Positions 1 through 10,300 of a stretch of DNA of 64,000 bases are shown here, in pieces. Location: assembly GCA_038850735.1 (NCBI GenBank), contig JAWCLO010000003.1:1-64000 (forward strand). Direction: 5' to 3'. The stretch comes from Methanomassiliicoccales archaeon (GTDB lineage: Archaea > Thermoplasmatota > Thermoplasmata > Methanomassiliicoccales > JACIVX01). Position 1 is the first letter of the stretch, and each line of letters opens with the position of its first letter. Both the position numbers and the translations under genes were made by a program. The notes below the pieces were generated by a model, which did not search any database, had not been told where the DNA came from, and saw only the letters and a list, made by a program, of their open reading frames with translations.

Positions 1-320
1 TTGACCTGAAGGACGCTAAGGGAGCATTGATCAGAGTTGTCGGTGGTCCTGACATGACTGTTGCAGAGGCTCAAAGAGCAGCGGAGATCGTCACAAATAG
101 CGTCAATGAAAGAGCAAGAATAATCTGGGGTTGCTCAATCGAACCTGAGCTGAAGGGTACAATAAAAGTCTTGCTCATTGTAACTGGTGCAAGATCTAAA
201 TATATGCTCGGTCGAAGCGATTACGATTATGAGGATAAGCTGGTTGATGAATTGGCACCTAGATCAAGGGGAAAATCTCGTCGCATAGAGGACGACGACG
301 GGATTGATTTCGTGCGTTGA
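1..320 (+). CDS. ftsZ: Cell division protein FtsZ, C-terminal part (5' end outside window)
   Basis: This is the C-terminal end of a tubulin-like GTPase that forms the division ring. The reading frame is open from base 3, starting DLKDAKGALI, and runs to a TGA at 318-320. The visible segment, with GGPDMTVAEAQ, an IIWGCSIEPELKG block and a VLLIVTGA strand, matches the end of the FtsZ C-terminal domain, followed by a short charged tail (KSRRIEDDDG). The GTP-binding N-terminal domain lies upstream of the window. The gene converges on the minus-strand gene that follows, with about 70 bases between them. CetZ is less likely because the ISR-like IWGCSI segment is FtsZ-like. Confidence 0.85.
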   Translation, partial: DLKDAKGALIRVVGGPDMTVAEAQRAAEIVTNSVNERARIIWGCSIEPELKGTIKVLLIVTGARSKYMLGRSDYDYEDKLVDELAPRSRGKSRRIEDDDGIDFVR

Positions 321-390
321 GCGCGGGGGCAGTCCGAGTCTGCGTTGGGGTAAATCGAAGAAAAATATAATGGATGGGATGAACAAATAA

Positions 391-2331
391 TTAGAATTCA
401 AAGGCGGAGTTGCCAAAGCTGAGGACAGGACAAGGTTCGATGCACTTCCCGCAGTGAGAGCATCTGTCGGGAACAATTCGAATGTGGTCTTGTTCGAGCG
501 TGAGTGCACCCCTCTCGCATCTTGCGATGCATACTCCGCAACCGACGCATTCCATGGCCTTGACCACTGCTTGGCGCACCCTCTCGACATTTTTTTCAAT
601 TTCCTGAGGTGTCTCTCCCTTGGCAATCAGCGCACCTTCTTTAGTAATGATGATATCCTTTACCTGGCAGTATCCGCTTCTGGGATCGATGGTTACTTCC
701 CCCACCATGTTAAGGGAATTGCATACTTTTTCGAAGTCCAGCGTCTTGCTGAACAACCCTTCCACGCTGAAGCCCTTAACACATGGCGAATATCCTTTTT
801 GCAAAATCAATGTGAGACCCCTTTCACCCTTTCTAATGGTATCAACATCCTTTATGCTGGAATGATCCAAAACGTATCCTTTTCCGGCCTTGTCCAACTC
901 TTCGATGATAGACTTTGGAGTTCTCTTCCATCGCCACAGTCCGAATTCGACCCACTTATCACTGAATCCTCTTTCTGATGCGTATCTCTTAAGATAATCT
1001 TCCCAGACTTGATACGCGCTACAATATTTCTTGACGATTTCGAGTTCTGAAAGATCAGAGGCTGGACATAGATAACATCCTATTCTATCCAACCCCCTCT
1101 CGTACCATATATTGTAGGGTATATTCTTTGAAAAAAGATATAGCCATACATGAAGAGATGTCCAGTCTTGAATAGGGGATGCACCAATTTGACCTGGAGT
1201 CCACGGGTTTTTCCACACACGATTCTTCTCAGCTCTGCTTTCAGATTCATATCTTCTTTGGCCGATGAACGCAAGAACACCGCCAGGAAAATGTTCCTTG
1301 ATCGCTTTCACAGTTGGTCCGAGCTTATTTGTTTTGCAACACCATCTGTAATCCCTTCCAGGTGGACCAAACAGCTCTAGATGACCATAAAAGGCATTCT
1401 CTGGGGCTCTCTTGAGAATCAATGGCAGATCGAGTTTTTCTGAAATTTCATGAATATGTTCGATCGTTTCTTCAAATTCCAAACCTGTATCAATGAAAAA
1501 TATAGGAAATCTGTAACCTGCATCTAGTGTAAGCAAAAGCGTGGCGAGACTATCTTTTCCACCAGAAAAGGAAACTACACATGGAAGATCGTATTTCTTA
1601 ACAAGCTTCCTGATGAATTGTACTGCTTCGTCTACTCTTCTCTTCATTACTTCCTCATTGGCACGCAAGGCAGTTGACCAATCAGCAGAGCACTTCTTCG
1701 CAGAGGGCTCTTTAGGGGTTTCAGCCCATCGAACCTTCACTGCGACCCCTTTTCTTCTTGCCCTCATATCATCGGTCGTCATGCGTGCGATTCCAACGGC
1801 AAAAGCTCGATGATCCTCCGTTGTAACAATAATCTCATCGCCCACTTCGATATCATTTGAACACGACAGTACACCTGGCGCCATAACATTTGCATGGTTA
1901 TTGACGACATTCTTCACTACGCCTTCATCCGCAACAACTAATCCGCGCACTGCAACACGAGCTAGCACACGTGCACCCGACATTCTAAGTATGAACTTCC
2001 ATCCAACGCCAATATCATATCGAAGTGAGCCAACGATTTCACCGTTTACTATTATTTCATCCATTCTGTCTATCGCCGGTATCTTGTTTAACAATATCAA
2101 CGAATTTGAAGGAATAAGATGCTGGCTACAACCAGTTCCAAACTGATTATCCACGATATCTGAAATTTTTGCAATATCTGCCATAAAGGCTGGTCGAATG
2201 TCACCCGGTGGAGTAATCCTCATTGGACTAGTTTGTCCGCCACAAATTCCACATTTCTCGTTTTCGAGAACTGGAACATTACATTGATAACACCATCGAA
2301 GACAGATCTTACCGAGATGAACTACGCCCAC
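391..2331 (-). CDS. PAPS reductase-family protein with zinc ribbon, PUA and ferredoxin domains
   Basis: This is a 646-residue multidomain protein. In order: an N-terminal zinc ribbon (C14, C17, C27, C30), a PUA-like RNA-binding domain (about 128-202), a PP-loop ATPase of the PAPS reductase family (SGGKDS at 256-261), and two 4Fe-4S clusters near the C-terminus (CVGCGVCIARC and CSHCGKCIEPC). Related proteins occur in methanogens and other archaea and are usually annotated as phosphoadenosine phosphosulfate reductase. The PUA and zinc-ribbon domains make tRNA or other RNA thiolation at least as plausible as sulfate assimilation, which is inference. The start is GTG with no good ribosome site. 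An A/T-rich TATA-like element at about 2354-2367 suggests a leaderless transcript. The gene is divergent from the aminotransferase. Confidence 0.8.
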   Translation of the reverse strand: MGVVHLGKICLRWCYQCNVPVLENEKCGICGGQTSPMRITPPGDIRPAFMADIAKISDIVDNQFGTGCSQHLIPSNSLILLNKIPAIDRMDEIIVNGEIVGSLRYDIGVGWKFILRMSGARVLARVAVRGLVVADEGVVKNVVNNHANVMAPGVLSCSNDIEVGDEIIVTTEDHRAFAVGIARMTTDDMRARRKGVAVKVRWAETPKEPSAKKCSADWSTALRANEEVMKRRVDEAVQFIRKLVKKYDLPCVVSFSGGKDSLATLLLTLDAGYRFPIFFIDTGLEFEETIEHIHEISEKLDLPLILKRAPENAFYGHLELFGPPGRDYRWCCKTNKLGPTVKAIKEHFPGGVLAFIGQRRYESESRAEKNRVWKNPWTPGQIGASPIQDWTSLHVWLYLFSKNIPYNIWYERGLDRIGCYLCPASDLSELEIVKKYCSAYQVWEDYLKRYASERGFSDKWVEFGLWRWKRTPKSIIEELDKAGKGYVLDHSSIKDVDTIRKGERGLTLILQKGYSPCVKGFSVEGLFSKTLDFEKVCNSLNMVGEVTIDPRSGYCQVKDIIITKEGALIAKGETPQEIEKNVERVRQAVVKAMECVGCGVCIARCERGALTLEQDHIRIVPDRCSHCGKCIEPCPVLSFGNSAFEF

Positions 2332-2435
2332 GGCACACCGAGCGTCGAAATTCGTATTAAAATATATCTAGAAAAATCGGAGCGATTGGTCTACAATTAA
2401 AAGATAAAATATATTCGAATTGTTTTTTCGTTACC

Positions 2436-3635
2436 GTGATCCGTGCGACCAAGAGAGCTTTATCATTAAGTTCTCCAATAAGAGACTTCCTTGTATATGC
2501 AAGGCAGCTCGAGGCAAAAGGCATTAATGTTCTAAAGCTAAATATTGGCGATCCAAACAAATTCGATTTCGAAACGCCGAGGCATATTCGAGACGCACTT
2601 TGCCGAGCCGTGGAAATATGCGATAACGGGTATGCTGACGCCGAAGGAATAAAGGAGCTTAGAAATGCTATAGCAGAAAAGGAGCGAGAGAAAAACGGCA
2701 TCGATCTCAACCCCGAAGATATTGCTATTACAACTGGAGTAACTGAAGCTATACAAGCAGTAGTGGCTGCGGCGATAGACCCTGGTGAGGAATTGTTGTT
2801 GCCAGGACCCGGCTATCCCACATATTCCGAGTACGTCGCCTTCTTTGACGGCGTTCCTGTACCTTACAGAAAAGATGAGGAAAGTGATTGGCAGCCTGAT
2901 CTCGACGATATGAGAAAGAAAATCACTGAGAAGACCAAAGGGATTGTTGTCATAAACCCGAACAATCCAACAGGTGCCGTGTACTCCGAGAAAACACTCA
3001 GGGCGATCGTGGACTTGGCTGGGGAATACAACCTTTTCCTCATCACCGATGAAATATATGATCTCATGTCATTTGATGCGATTCATTATTCTCCCAGCAC
3101 TCTTTCTTCAGATGTTCCGACGATCATACTCAATGGATTTTCAAAGATTAATCTCTTACCTGGCTGGAGACTTGGATACATCGCATTTCGGGACGCTTAT
3201 GACCAGTTAGAAGAAATCAAGTCAGCTGTAATGCGCCAGCTGAGACTGCGATTATCAGCAAATCAGCCTTGTCAATATGCAATGTTGGAGGCATTGAAGG
3301 GACCTAAAGATTACGTGGAGGAAACAAATCGGAAGTTGAAGGAGAGGGCAACGTATTCGTATAAGAGAATCAATGAAATTGATGGGTTAAGTACCACGAA
3401 GCCAAAGGGGGCATTCTATATTTTTCCAAAGATCGAGTCAAATGTTTGGAAAACCGATAGGGATTTTGTGCTCGATGTTCTTCTCAACGCGCACATTCTG
3501 CTAGCTCCTGGTTCCGGATTTTGCAAGACTTATGGCGTCAATCACTTCCGTGCCGTATTTCTCCCAAGTATAGAGATTCTCTCCGAGGCGTTTGATAGGT
3601 TAGAGGGGTTCATGCGGGATCGAACGAAGCATTGA
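2436..3635 (+). CDS. Pyridoxal-phosphate aminotransferase, class I/II
   Basis: This is a 399-residue fold-type I aminotransferase of the AspC/AlaT-like archaeal group. Visible signatures are the N-terminal LNIGDPN segment, the PGPGYPTY loop, the NPNNPTGAVY block that contacts the cofactor, DEIYDLM, and the Schiff-base lysine in NGFSKINLLPGWRLGY. The likely substrate is alanine, aspartate or an aromatic amino acid with 2-oxoglutarate, but sequence alone does not decide. The start is GTG at 2436, preceded by an A/T-rich TATA-like element around 2400-2412. The gene is monocistronic or leads into the small Cys-rich gene about 90 bases downstream. Confidence 0.9.
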   Translation: MIRATKRALSLSSPIRDFLVYARQLEAKGINVLKLNIGDPNKFDFETPRHIRDALCRAVEICDNGYADAEGIKELRNAIAEKEREKNGIDLNPEDIAITTGVTEAIQAVVAAAIDPGEELLLPGPGYPTYSEYVAFFDGVPVPYRKDEESDWQPDLDDMRKKITEKTKGIVVINPNNPTGAVYSEKTLRAIVDLAGEYNLFLITDEIYDLMSFDAIHYSPSTLSSDVPTIILNGFSKINLLPGWRLGYIAFRDAYDQLEEIKSAVMRQLRLRLSANQPCQYAMLEALKGPKDYVEETNRKLKERATYSYKRINEIDGLSTTKPKGAFYIFPKIESNVWKTDRDFVLDVLLNAHILLAPGSGFCKTYGVNHFRAVFLPSIEILSEAFDRLEGFMRDRTKH

Positions 3636-3725
3636 AAGATCCGCTTCGGAAACATATCTAATGATGGTATAGGGTCATTGAACGATTGAAAAGATTATTA
3701 ATGCGTAAAGCTAAGCTGATATTTG

Positions 3726-3959
3726 ATGTGGGTAAGCGGCTGCGGGTATGCATGCGAAATTTGTGCTTATAGAAAAAATGGAAAATGTCTCGGATGTTCA
3801 CCAGATAATAAGCAAGCCTCGCTTTGCATACTTTATTCATGCTTTGAATCGAAAGGCTACGATACTTGTCTTCAATGCGACAAGAGGCTCGAATGCGGGA
3901 GGTACAGTCTGGCACTAAAGCAGTGTCCAGTGAGACGTTCGCTTGTTGGATACTGGTGA
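3726..3959 (+). CDS. Small cysteine-rich protein (DUF3795-like)
   Basis: This 77-residue protein has about ten cysteines in pairs: CGYACEIC, KCLGC, a single C before ILYSC, then CLQC and C before GRY. The pattern resembles the DUF3795 family, small cysteine-rich proteins of anaerobes presumed to bind metal or an Fe-S cluster. No function is known. The ATG at 3726 is used here; a TTG one codon upstream is also possible. The gene ends four bases before the 3' end of the convergent glutamate synthase gene. Confidence 0.6.
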   Translation: MWVSGCGYACEICAYRKNGKCLGCSPDNKQASLCILYSCFESKGYDTCLQCDKRLECGRYSLALKQCPVRRSLVGYW

Positions 3960-3963
3960 AGGA

Positions 3964-5520
3964 TCAATAATCGAACGTTTCCCATGTGCTAGGAAACGCT
4001 TTTTCTAGCCCTGCGAGCTTCACGCCAGTGATCGCTGCCGTGTTCAAATCGATTGCTCTAAGGTCCTCGGGCGATATGGTTTCAAGGCAGTCGTGACCTG
4101 ATAACATTGCAAGCGTCTTGAACTCCTCAGCGCATGCATGGATGAAATTGACAAGCCGATTTGATGCTGATTCAATATCGATGCACGCACGAAATCGTGT
4201 TTCTTGAGTCGCCAGTCCATAGTGACATGCTCCTTTATGGCACATCATGCACGCTCTGCATCCGAGTGCTATTTCCGCAGCTGCACCGAATCCCACCGCA
4301 TCTGCGCCAAGTGCAATTGCCTTGAACGCATCAGCGCCATCCCTGATACCGCCTAGAGCAATGAGTTTCACCTTTTTCTTAAGGCCCAAATCTTTAAGAG
4401 CTTTTGCCGCCTGCCTAATGCAGGCAATTGTTGGAATACCTGCGTGCTGCGTTACTACTTCAGGTGAGGCTCCTGTACCTCCAACCATGCCATCGATCGA
4501 GATTGCATCTACTCCAGCTTCTGCAGCTATGCGGGCATCATCATAAGGACGACTTGGACCTAACTTGATAAGGATTGGTTTTTCATAATTTGTCAAATCC
4601 CGTAGGATTTCTACAAGTTTTGCAAGATCCTTTGGGTTGCTCATATCATAATGTCTGCATGGAGACAGAGCATCTGTTCCGACAGGTAGCCCCCTTATTC
4701 TTGCGATGTCTTGGGTAACCTTATCACCTAGCAAATGACCACCCATACCAGGTTTGGCTCCTTGTCCGATCTTTATTTCGATTGCGTCACCAGACCTTAG
4801 ATAGTCCACGGAAACTCCCCACCTTCCTGTCGAGAATTGAACGGCTAGGTAACCACCAGGATTCCACTTTTTGATACCCTTTCTGTATGATTCTTCATCG
4901 GAATAACCGTGGGCAAGAAGAGCCTCGCCTGGAAACATCCCCCCTTCACCAGTATTCGCGAGAATTCCTAGTTTTGCCGCAGCAACAGATAACGCCATTT
5001 TTCCCTCTCTGGAGATTGCTCCATATGACATGGCGGCAAATACAAATGGATATCTTAATTTGATTGGATTGGTGCAAGTTTCTTGACCTATGACAACCTC
5101 GTATTGAAAATTTTCTCTATATTTATCCTTGGGGGGTCTTGAAGCTAGTTGTGATGGGACGACAACGAGACCATCAAAATGCGGAATTGAGCCCATTGTG
5201 CCATATCCTCGAATCTCATACTCTCCCGTTTCTGCTTTTTTGTGAATTTCCTCGACTGTTTGAACAGTCCATATACCCTTTGAGATGATCTCTGGTGTGA
5301 CTGCTCTTACATATATGCAACTATTCGGACATCCTTTTTCCATGCAGATTCTGCAGCCAACACACGCAAGTTCGTTTGCGATAAAGACTCTTCCTTTTTC
5401 ATCCCTTGCGAAGACGCCTCTTTCACAAGCGTCGATACAAGCACCGCATTTCCATGGTTGCTGCCAACTCCTGCACCTTTCCTTTTCAATCGTGACCCAA
5501 TAATGTCCAACAAGCGTCAA
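3964..5520 (-). CDS. Archaeal glutamate synthase FMN domain with N-terminal ferredoxin (GltB2-like)
   Basis: This 518-residue protein is the FMN and 3Fe-4S domain of glutamate synthase as a separate subunit. It reduces 2-iminoglutarate, formed from 2-oxoglutarate and ammonia, to glutamate. The N-terminus has a double ferredoxin module (CGACIDAC and CVGCRICMEKGC). Typical blocks follow: AAMSYGAISREG, NTGEGG, IGQGAKPGMGG, SIDGMVGGTGASP, and the cluster ligands in GCRACMMCHKGAC (C-x5-C-x4-C). It is the last gene of the operon and starts with TTG overlapping the GltB3 stop by 4 bases. The GltB1 glutamine amidotransferase domain is absent here and nowhere else in the window. Electrons presumably arrive through the ferredoxin module from the Hdr/FrhB proteins encoded upstream. 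Confidence 0.88.
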   Translation of the reverse strand: MTLVGHYWVTIEKERCRSWQQPWKCGACIDACERGVFARDEKGRVFIANELACVGCRICMEKGCPNSCIYVRAVTPEIISKGIWTVQTVEEIHKKAETGEYEIRGYGTMGSIPHFDGLVVVPSQLASRPPKDKYRENFQYEVVIGQETCTNPIKLRYPFVFAAMSYGAISREGKMALSVAAAKLGILANTGEGGMFPGEALLAHGYSDEESYRKGIKKWNPGGYLAVQFSTGRWGVSVDYLRSGDAIEIKIGQGAKPGMGGHLLGDKVTQDIARIRGLPVGTDALSPCRHYDMSNPKDLAKLVEILRDLTNYEKPILIKLGPSRPYDDARIAAEAGVDAISIDGMVGGTGASPEVVTQHAGIPTIACIRQAAKALKDLGLKKKVKLIALGGIRDGADAFKAIALGADAVGFGAAAEIALGCRACMMCHKGACHYGLATQETRFRACIDIESASNRLVNFIHACAEEFKTLAMLSGHDCLETISPEDLRAIDLNTAAITGVKLAGLEKAFPSTWETFDY

Positions 5521-6218
5521 GGTTCATCATCTCCCTTCGAAACCGTTTTCTTTTCTCCGTAAAACGGTCTCAACGAGGCAGGTACAATCTTCTTGAAGGA
5601 ACGCGGATTGAGAGTGAGTCCTTCGTATTGAAGGACTGAATTTATTTTGTCGATATCAGCTGATCTAAGTCTGTCCTGCTTTGCATTGTGACCGAGACCT
5701 TCGTATGAGCCGATGATATAAATGCCACCTCGAATAATGTAATCACCCAGTGCATTGCCAGCATTTCCGAGCACGAAAATGTCACCTCCAACCATATATG
5801 TGCCTGTATTATCTCCTATATCTCCATCAATGATTATTGTTGCACCTTTGTTCATAGCTCCGAGGAAATCCCCCGCCGATCCCTTGATTCTCAACTCCCC
5901 CCCGCAGCAATAGACAGCAGCATAATCGCCTGCGTTCCCAGAAATCTCGATTCGGCCTGATGTCATCCCATCTCCAAGGTATTTTCCTGTCGAACCTGAA
6001 ACGTAGAGCCTGCAGCCTGAGTTCAGCATCCCGAAATAATCTCCGACATCACAATGGACCTTTATCTTTCCGAAATCCAATCCTGCACAAAGACCATTGA
6101 TATGAGAGGCATTAATCATTTCAATTTCATGAGACTGGTTTATGAGTTCTCGCACCTTTCTATTTGCTTCTTTCAAAGTAAGACCACTGCAATCTAACAC
6201 ATTCGACAATTCTTTCAT
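5517..6218 (-). CDS. Glutamate synthase GXGXG-domain subunit (GltB3-like)
   Basis: This 233-residue protein is a right-handed beta-helix built from repeats ending in G-x-x-G-x-x-x-G, for example VSGSTGKYLGDGM, ISGNAGDYAA, IKGSAGDFLGAM, IDGDIGDNTG and VLGNAGNALGDY. This is the GXGXG domain shared by the glutamate synthase C-terminal domain and formylmethanofuran dehydrogenase subunit C. Next to a GltB2 gene it is best read as GltB3, which forms the structural core of the enzyme. The ATG overlaps the stop of the FrhB-like gene by 4 bases (ATGA), and its own stop overlaps the GltB2 start. An FwdC assignment is unlikely, as no other fwd/fmd genes are near. Confidence 0.87.
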   Translation of the reverse strand: MKELSNVLDCSGLTLKEANRKVRELINQSHEIEMINASHINGLCAGLDFGKIKVHCDVGDYFGMLNSGCRLYVSGSTGKYLGDGMTSGRIEISGNAGDYAAVYCCGGELRIKGSAGDFLGAMNKGATIIIDGDIGDNTGTYMVGGDIFVLGNAGNALGDYIIRGGIYIIGSYEGLGHNAKQDRLRSADIDKINSVLQYEGLTLNPRSFKKIVPASLRPFYGEKKTVSKGDDEP

Positions 6219-7345
6219 CCCCCAGAAAGCTGCGCAAAACGTCTCATGGCCTCAGCCCTTTTCTCAGGGTCCGAGAGCCCTTGAAGCATAAGGAGGAGTT
6301 CCTCATCATAGAGTTGCGATCTTTTTCTTTTCTGCTTGTTTCGCTTAGCGATGTACAATTGATTTGTATTCACGCTTTTTGTGATTTCAAGTCGCCCCAT
6401 TTGGAGCGCTCTCGTGAGGACACTCTCACCAGCAGAGTTTCTTGTGATTACAGTGCAATATCCGTATCTTGAACCAGTATAACCAATGGAGATGTCGGCA
6501 GACTCTGCGAGGTAATCTGTGCAGCGTGCGCAACCACTTCTCAGGAATTTTTGGGTATTCGTTAAAGAGATCTCTCTAACAGTTCCATCTCTTAGTGTTA
6601 TCGTCAAGACTTCTTCGGCGCCTGTTCTATCCATTATAGCAATGTTTCTCGGTGAAATTCCCATCTCGTTCTCGATAATCTCTGAAACCAGATTGTGAGT
6701 ACATACCCCCCAGCAAAACCTTCCAATAAGGATGCGAAGAGATTTTCCATAGATATCGAGTGCCTTCATTCTTGACCGTTGGATCAGTCGTGCTGCATCT
6801 ATTACGCAAGGTGCACCCACCAGAGCAATCTTTCGCAAGGATTTTTCGTATACGGCTTCATTGAGGCTTGACAATGTGGGCGACCATATGAATTGATGGG
6901 CAGCGCATTCATAGATCTCCTCTTCCGATGTGACGATCCTTGAAAAGGGTTGCCACGTCCATTTATCAACATCAGTTACGATAGCACCATCGATAAAACC
7001 GCTGCTCAGGGCGCTCGCGAGAAGTTGATTCAGCACGTCGCTTAATAAATCTCCATATTTACTACGCGGCGTTGTTGTTGGCGGTCTGGCGGAAACGACT
7101 GAGATCATCTTGCCTTCTCCCCATTCTTTTAGCCGAGGGCACACCTCAGCGCAATACGCCTCACAACCGAAACAAGGATCGACGCTAGCAGTCGCTAGAC
7201 CGAATTTCTTTGTTATTCGCTTGTGATCTGGATTCTGTTCGTCTTGAGGAAAAAATAAGACTCCTCTAGAACAACATGAAACACAAGCACCACATCCCGT
7301 ACACCTTCCGAGACTCCAGACATACGTCTCGAGTTGCTTTGACAT
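6215..7345 (-). CDS. FrhB/FpoF-family F420-dependent oxidoreductase subunit
   Basis: This 376-residue iron-sulfur flavoprotein belongs to the coenzyme F420 hydrogenase/dehydrogenase beta-subunit family. It starts with a CTGCGACVSCC cluster motif and a second Cys group (PCFGCEAYCAEVCP). It then carries the FrhB N- and C-terminal domains, including CVIDAARLIQRS, RFCWGVC and GCARCTDY. Family members bind FAD and exchange electrons between F420 and Fe-S partners; some accept other donors. It is the second gene of the Hdr-glutamate synthase operon. The ATG at 7345 lies in TGATG with the HdrA stop; a TTG at 7348 is the alternative. The likely role is to feed F420H2 electrons to the HdrA fusion or take them from it. 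Confidence 0.85.
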   Translation of the reverse strand: MSKQLETYVWSLGRCTGCGACVSCCSRGVLFFPQDEQNPDHKRITKKFGLATASVDPCFGCEAYCAEVCPRLKEWGEGKMISVVSARPPTTTPRSKYGDLLSDVLNQLLASALSSGFIDGAIVTDVDKWTWQPFSRIVTSEEEIYECAAHQFIWSPTLSSLNEAVYEKSLRKIALVGAPCVIDAARLIQRSRMKALDIYGKSLRILIGRFCWGVCTHNLVSEIIENEMGISPRNIAIMDRTGAEEVLTITLRDGTVREISLTNTQKFLRSGCARCTDYLAESADISIGYTGSRYGYCTVITRNSAGESVLTRALQMGRLEITKSVNTNQLYIAKRNKQKRKRSQLYDEELLLMLQGLSDPEKRAEAMRRFAQLSGG

Positions 7346-10300
7346 CAAGTCACACCCCTTTCAATAGTATGAATCCCTTTTGTAATCAAACCAGTTCGAA
7401 GAGGGTTTGGACCAAGATTTCTCAAAAGCTCAACGAATTCCTGAATTGATTCAGCAAATTTTCTGCCCTCAGAAGCTGAAATCCATTCAACTCGCAAACG
7501 CCTCGAGTCAAAATGATAATCCTCGATCATTCTCTTGAGATTATCAACTTTCTTCTTCATCAGCTGATTTCCAATTATGTAATGGCAGTCTCCAGGATGA
7601 CAAGCCCCGATAAATACACCGTCTGCACCCTTGAGAAATGCGTAGAGAATGTGGAATGGATCAACCCTTCCGCTACACATGACTCTGATCGGAAGTAAAT
7701 CCGGTGGATATTGAAATCTGCTTACTCCTGCATTATCAGCTCCAGCATATGCGCACCAATGGCAGAGAAAGGCTATGCCCCGGACCTCATCCGCGCTTGG
7801 TTCCGAGAGCGCTGCATCTATTTGTGAGAGGATTTGATCGCTAGTGAAATTGTGAATGGATATGGCCCTTGATGGGCACGTGGATGCGCAAGCACCGCAG
7901 CCCTTGCAGGTGAGCTGGTTCACTTCTGCCAGTAGAAATTGATTTCTAATTTTCATTTCTATAGCATTATAGGGGCAAGCTTCGATGCATCTAGCGCACC
8001 CTGTGCAGATATCTTGGTCAACAGCGGCGATCGTGGGATCGCGAACGATTGCAGTTTTTGTTAGGATTTCAAGGGCTCGTGATGCAGCTGCCAGACCATC
8101 GCGTATGGATTCTGAAATGCCCTTTGGAAATTGAGCTGCCCCAGCGACAAAAATGCCATCAACTGAAAAATCAACTGGACGGAGTTTTGGATGGGCTTCC
8201 ATGAAGAAACCATCTTCAGACAGCGGAATCTTTAGTAGTTCTGATATGAGCTTGTTATCGTTTCTTTGTACGAGAGGCTGAGAAAGGACTACGAGGTCTG
8301 TGTGGATGAGGATCTCTTGGTCACCGTCGATGTCTTTTACTTTCACGCCTAACTTTCCGACTCTATCAATTCGCGGTGGTTCCTCTTCGCTAAACCTGAT
8401 AAAGCGGATTCCCATTTCACAAGCTTCTTTATAATGCTTCTCACAAAAACCATTTATCCTAATATCTCTGTAAAGTACGTAGGCATTGGACGAAGGGAAA
8501 GATCTTTTAAGTTCTATAAGATCCCTTAATGCGACTTCACAGCATATCTGAGAGCAGTACGTTCTCCCATCGCTTTCTCTTACTCCCACGCAAAGAATCT
8601 GAACAATATTTTTCCCCTCTAGATTTTCCTCAACAAGCATCTTTTCAAATTCTAGCTGGGTCACGATTCGATCATCTACCCCATACTCATAAAAACCAAA
8701 AGGTTGCAGAATTTCAGCGCCGGTTGCCACTATGATAACGCCTGCATCTATGATTCTTTCTCCTGAGATCAACCCTTCATCTAACTTTCCGCGTCCCAAT
8801 TTAACTACAAAATGTCCGACAGAACCGTCAACTGCGGCGATTGAAGTTGATGTGAGTATTTCGATATTTTTGCATGACAAAACCGCATCTGTCAGCCTTT
8901 TTACAAATTCATGAGAAAACGTTCCATCTAAATCTTTCAAATATGTGTCTTTCTGGTTCCCTCCTAACGAGGGTGTTTTTTCAACAAGGTGTACGGGAAA
9001 GCCCCTAGACGCGAGCGATAAGGCTGCGCTCATTCCGGCAATTCCCCCACCAATGACGACGGCCGAACGAATGACATCGCTTCTTATCTGCTTCAAAGGT
9101 CTAGCAAGCGAGATACTTGCCACCCCCATTCTCACGAGATGCTTCGCTTTCTCTGTTGCCTTCTGGCAATCCTTCTGATGTACCCAACTATCCAGTTCCC
9201 TAATACTCACAAGGTTGACAAGATTTCTGTTAAGACCTGCCTTGTAGCAGGTATCCTGGAAAAGCTGCAGGTGGCTTCTGGGACTGCATGCAGCGATGAG
9301 TACTCTATTCAATTTCATTGTTTTAATGGCTTTCTGGACTGCAATTTGATTTTCCTGTGAGCAAGCATACATACACTTTTCTGCATGGACAACGTTGGGA
9401 AGCGTCGAAGCATATTTGACGACCTGATCCACGTCAACAACTGCACCGATATTCATTCCGCAGCTACAGGCGAACACACCAATCCTTGGATTACCTTGTT
9501 CTGAGATACTTCCTATCTCCTCATCATCTTCTGTTCTAACATTCAAAATTGCTTTGTGAGCGAGCGTCGAACCAATGGCAATAGCATCCCTTACTGTGCG
9601 TGAAATATCCTCTGGCATTTTTGCGCAGCCGCAAGCATAAACGTGTTCATTCGAAGTTTTAAGTCCGTTTGAATCTGATGTCTGAATGAATCCATTCTCG
9701 TCTAATTGGATCCGCAGCAATTCAGCGAGTTTTTCCAAACCAGATTCTGGGACGATTGGAGGACAGAGCACTAGAATATCAAGTGTTACGGTCGAAATGC
9801 TATCAGTCTGCCTATCATGATATGTGACATAGATGCATTGGTCCTCGTCCTCTTCTATATTTCCTATCAGTGATTGGATGTACTGTATTCCATATTCATC
9901 CTTTGCTCTTTTTAAGAAATCATCATTCCCCTTGCCAAGTGTTCTCAGATCGTTATAAAAAACAAGAATTTCGCTTTCAGGAAGGTGCTCCCGTGTTAGT
10001 ATTGCTTCCTTGGTGGAATACATGCAGCATATTTTTGAGCAGTATGGTTTGCAGGACTCAGTCCGTGAACCTGCGCATTGCACAAAACCGATCTTCAGCG
10101 GAACTCTCCCATCAGAAGGTCTCGCGACGGCTCCTTTTGTAGGACCAGACGCGCTGAGGATTCTCTCATATTGAAGAGAGGTCACAACATTCCGGAATCG
10201 ACCATATCCGTACCTTTGAAGGTATTTTCCTGTATAGATATCGAACCCAGTCGCAAGAATGATATCATGAGCTTGGATTTCTACATGTTCATCTTTATCG

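Noticed and set aside
5517-6218. Formylmethanofuran dehydrogenase subunit C
   Set aside because: The GXGXG repeat is shared with FwdC, but the gene overlaps a glutamate synthase gene and no other fwd/fmd gene is present.
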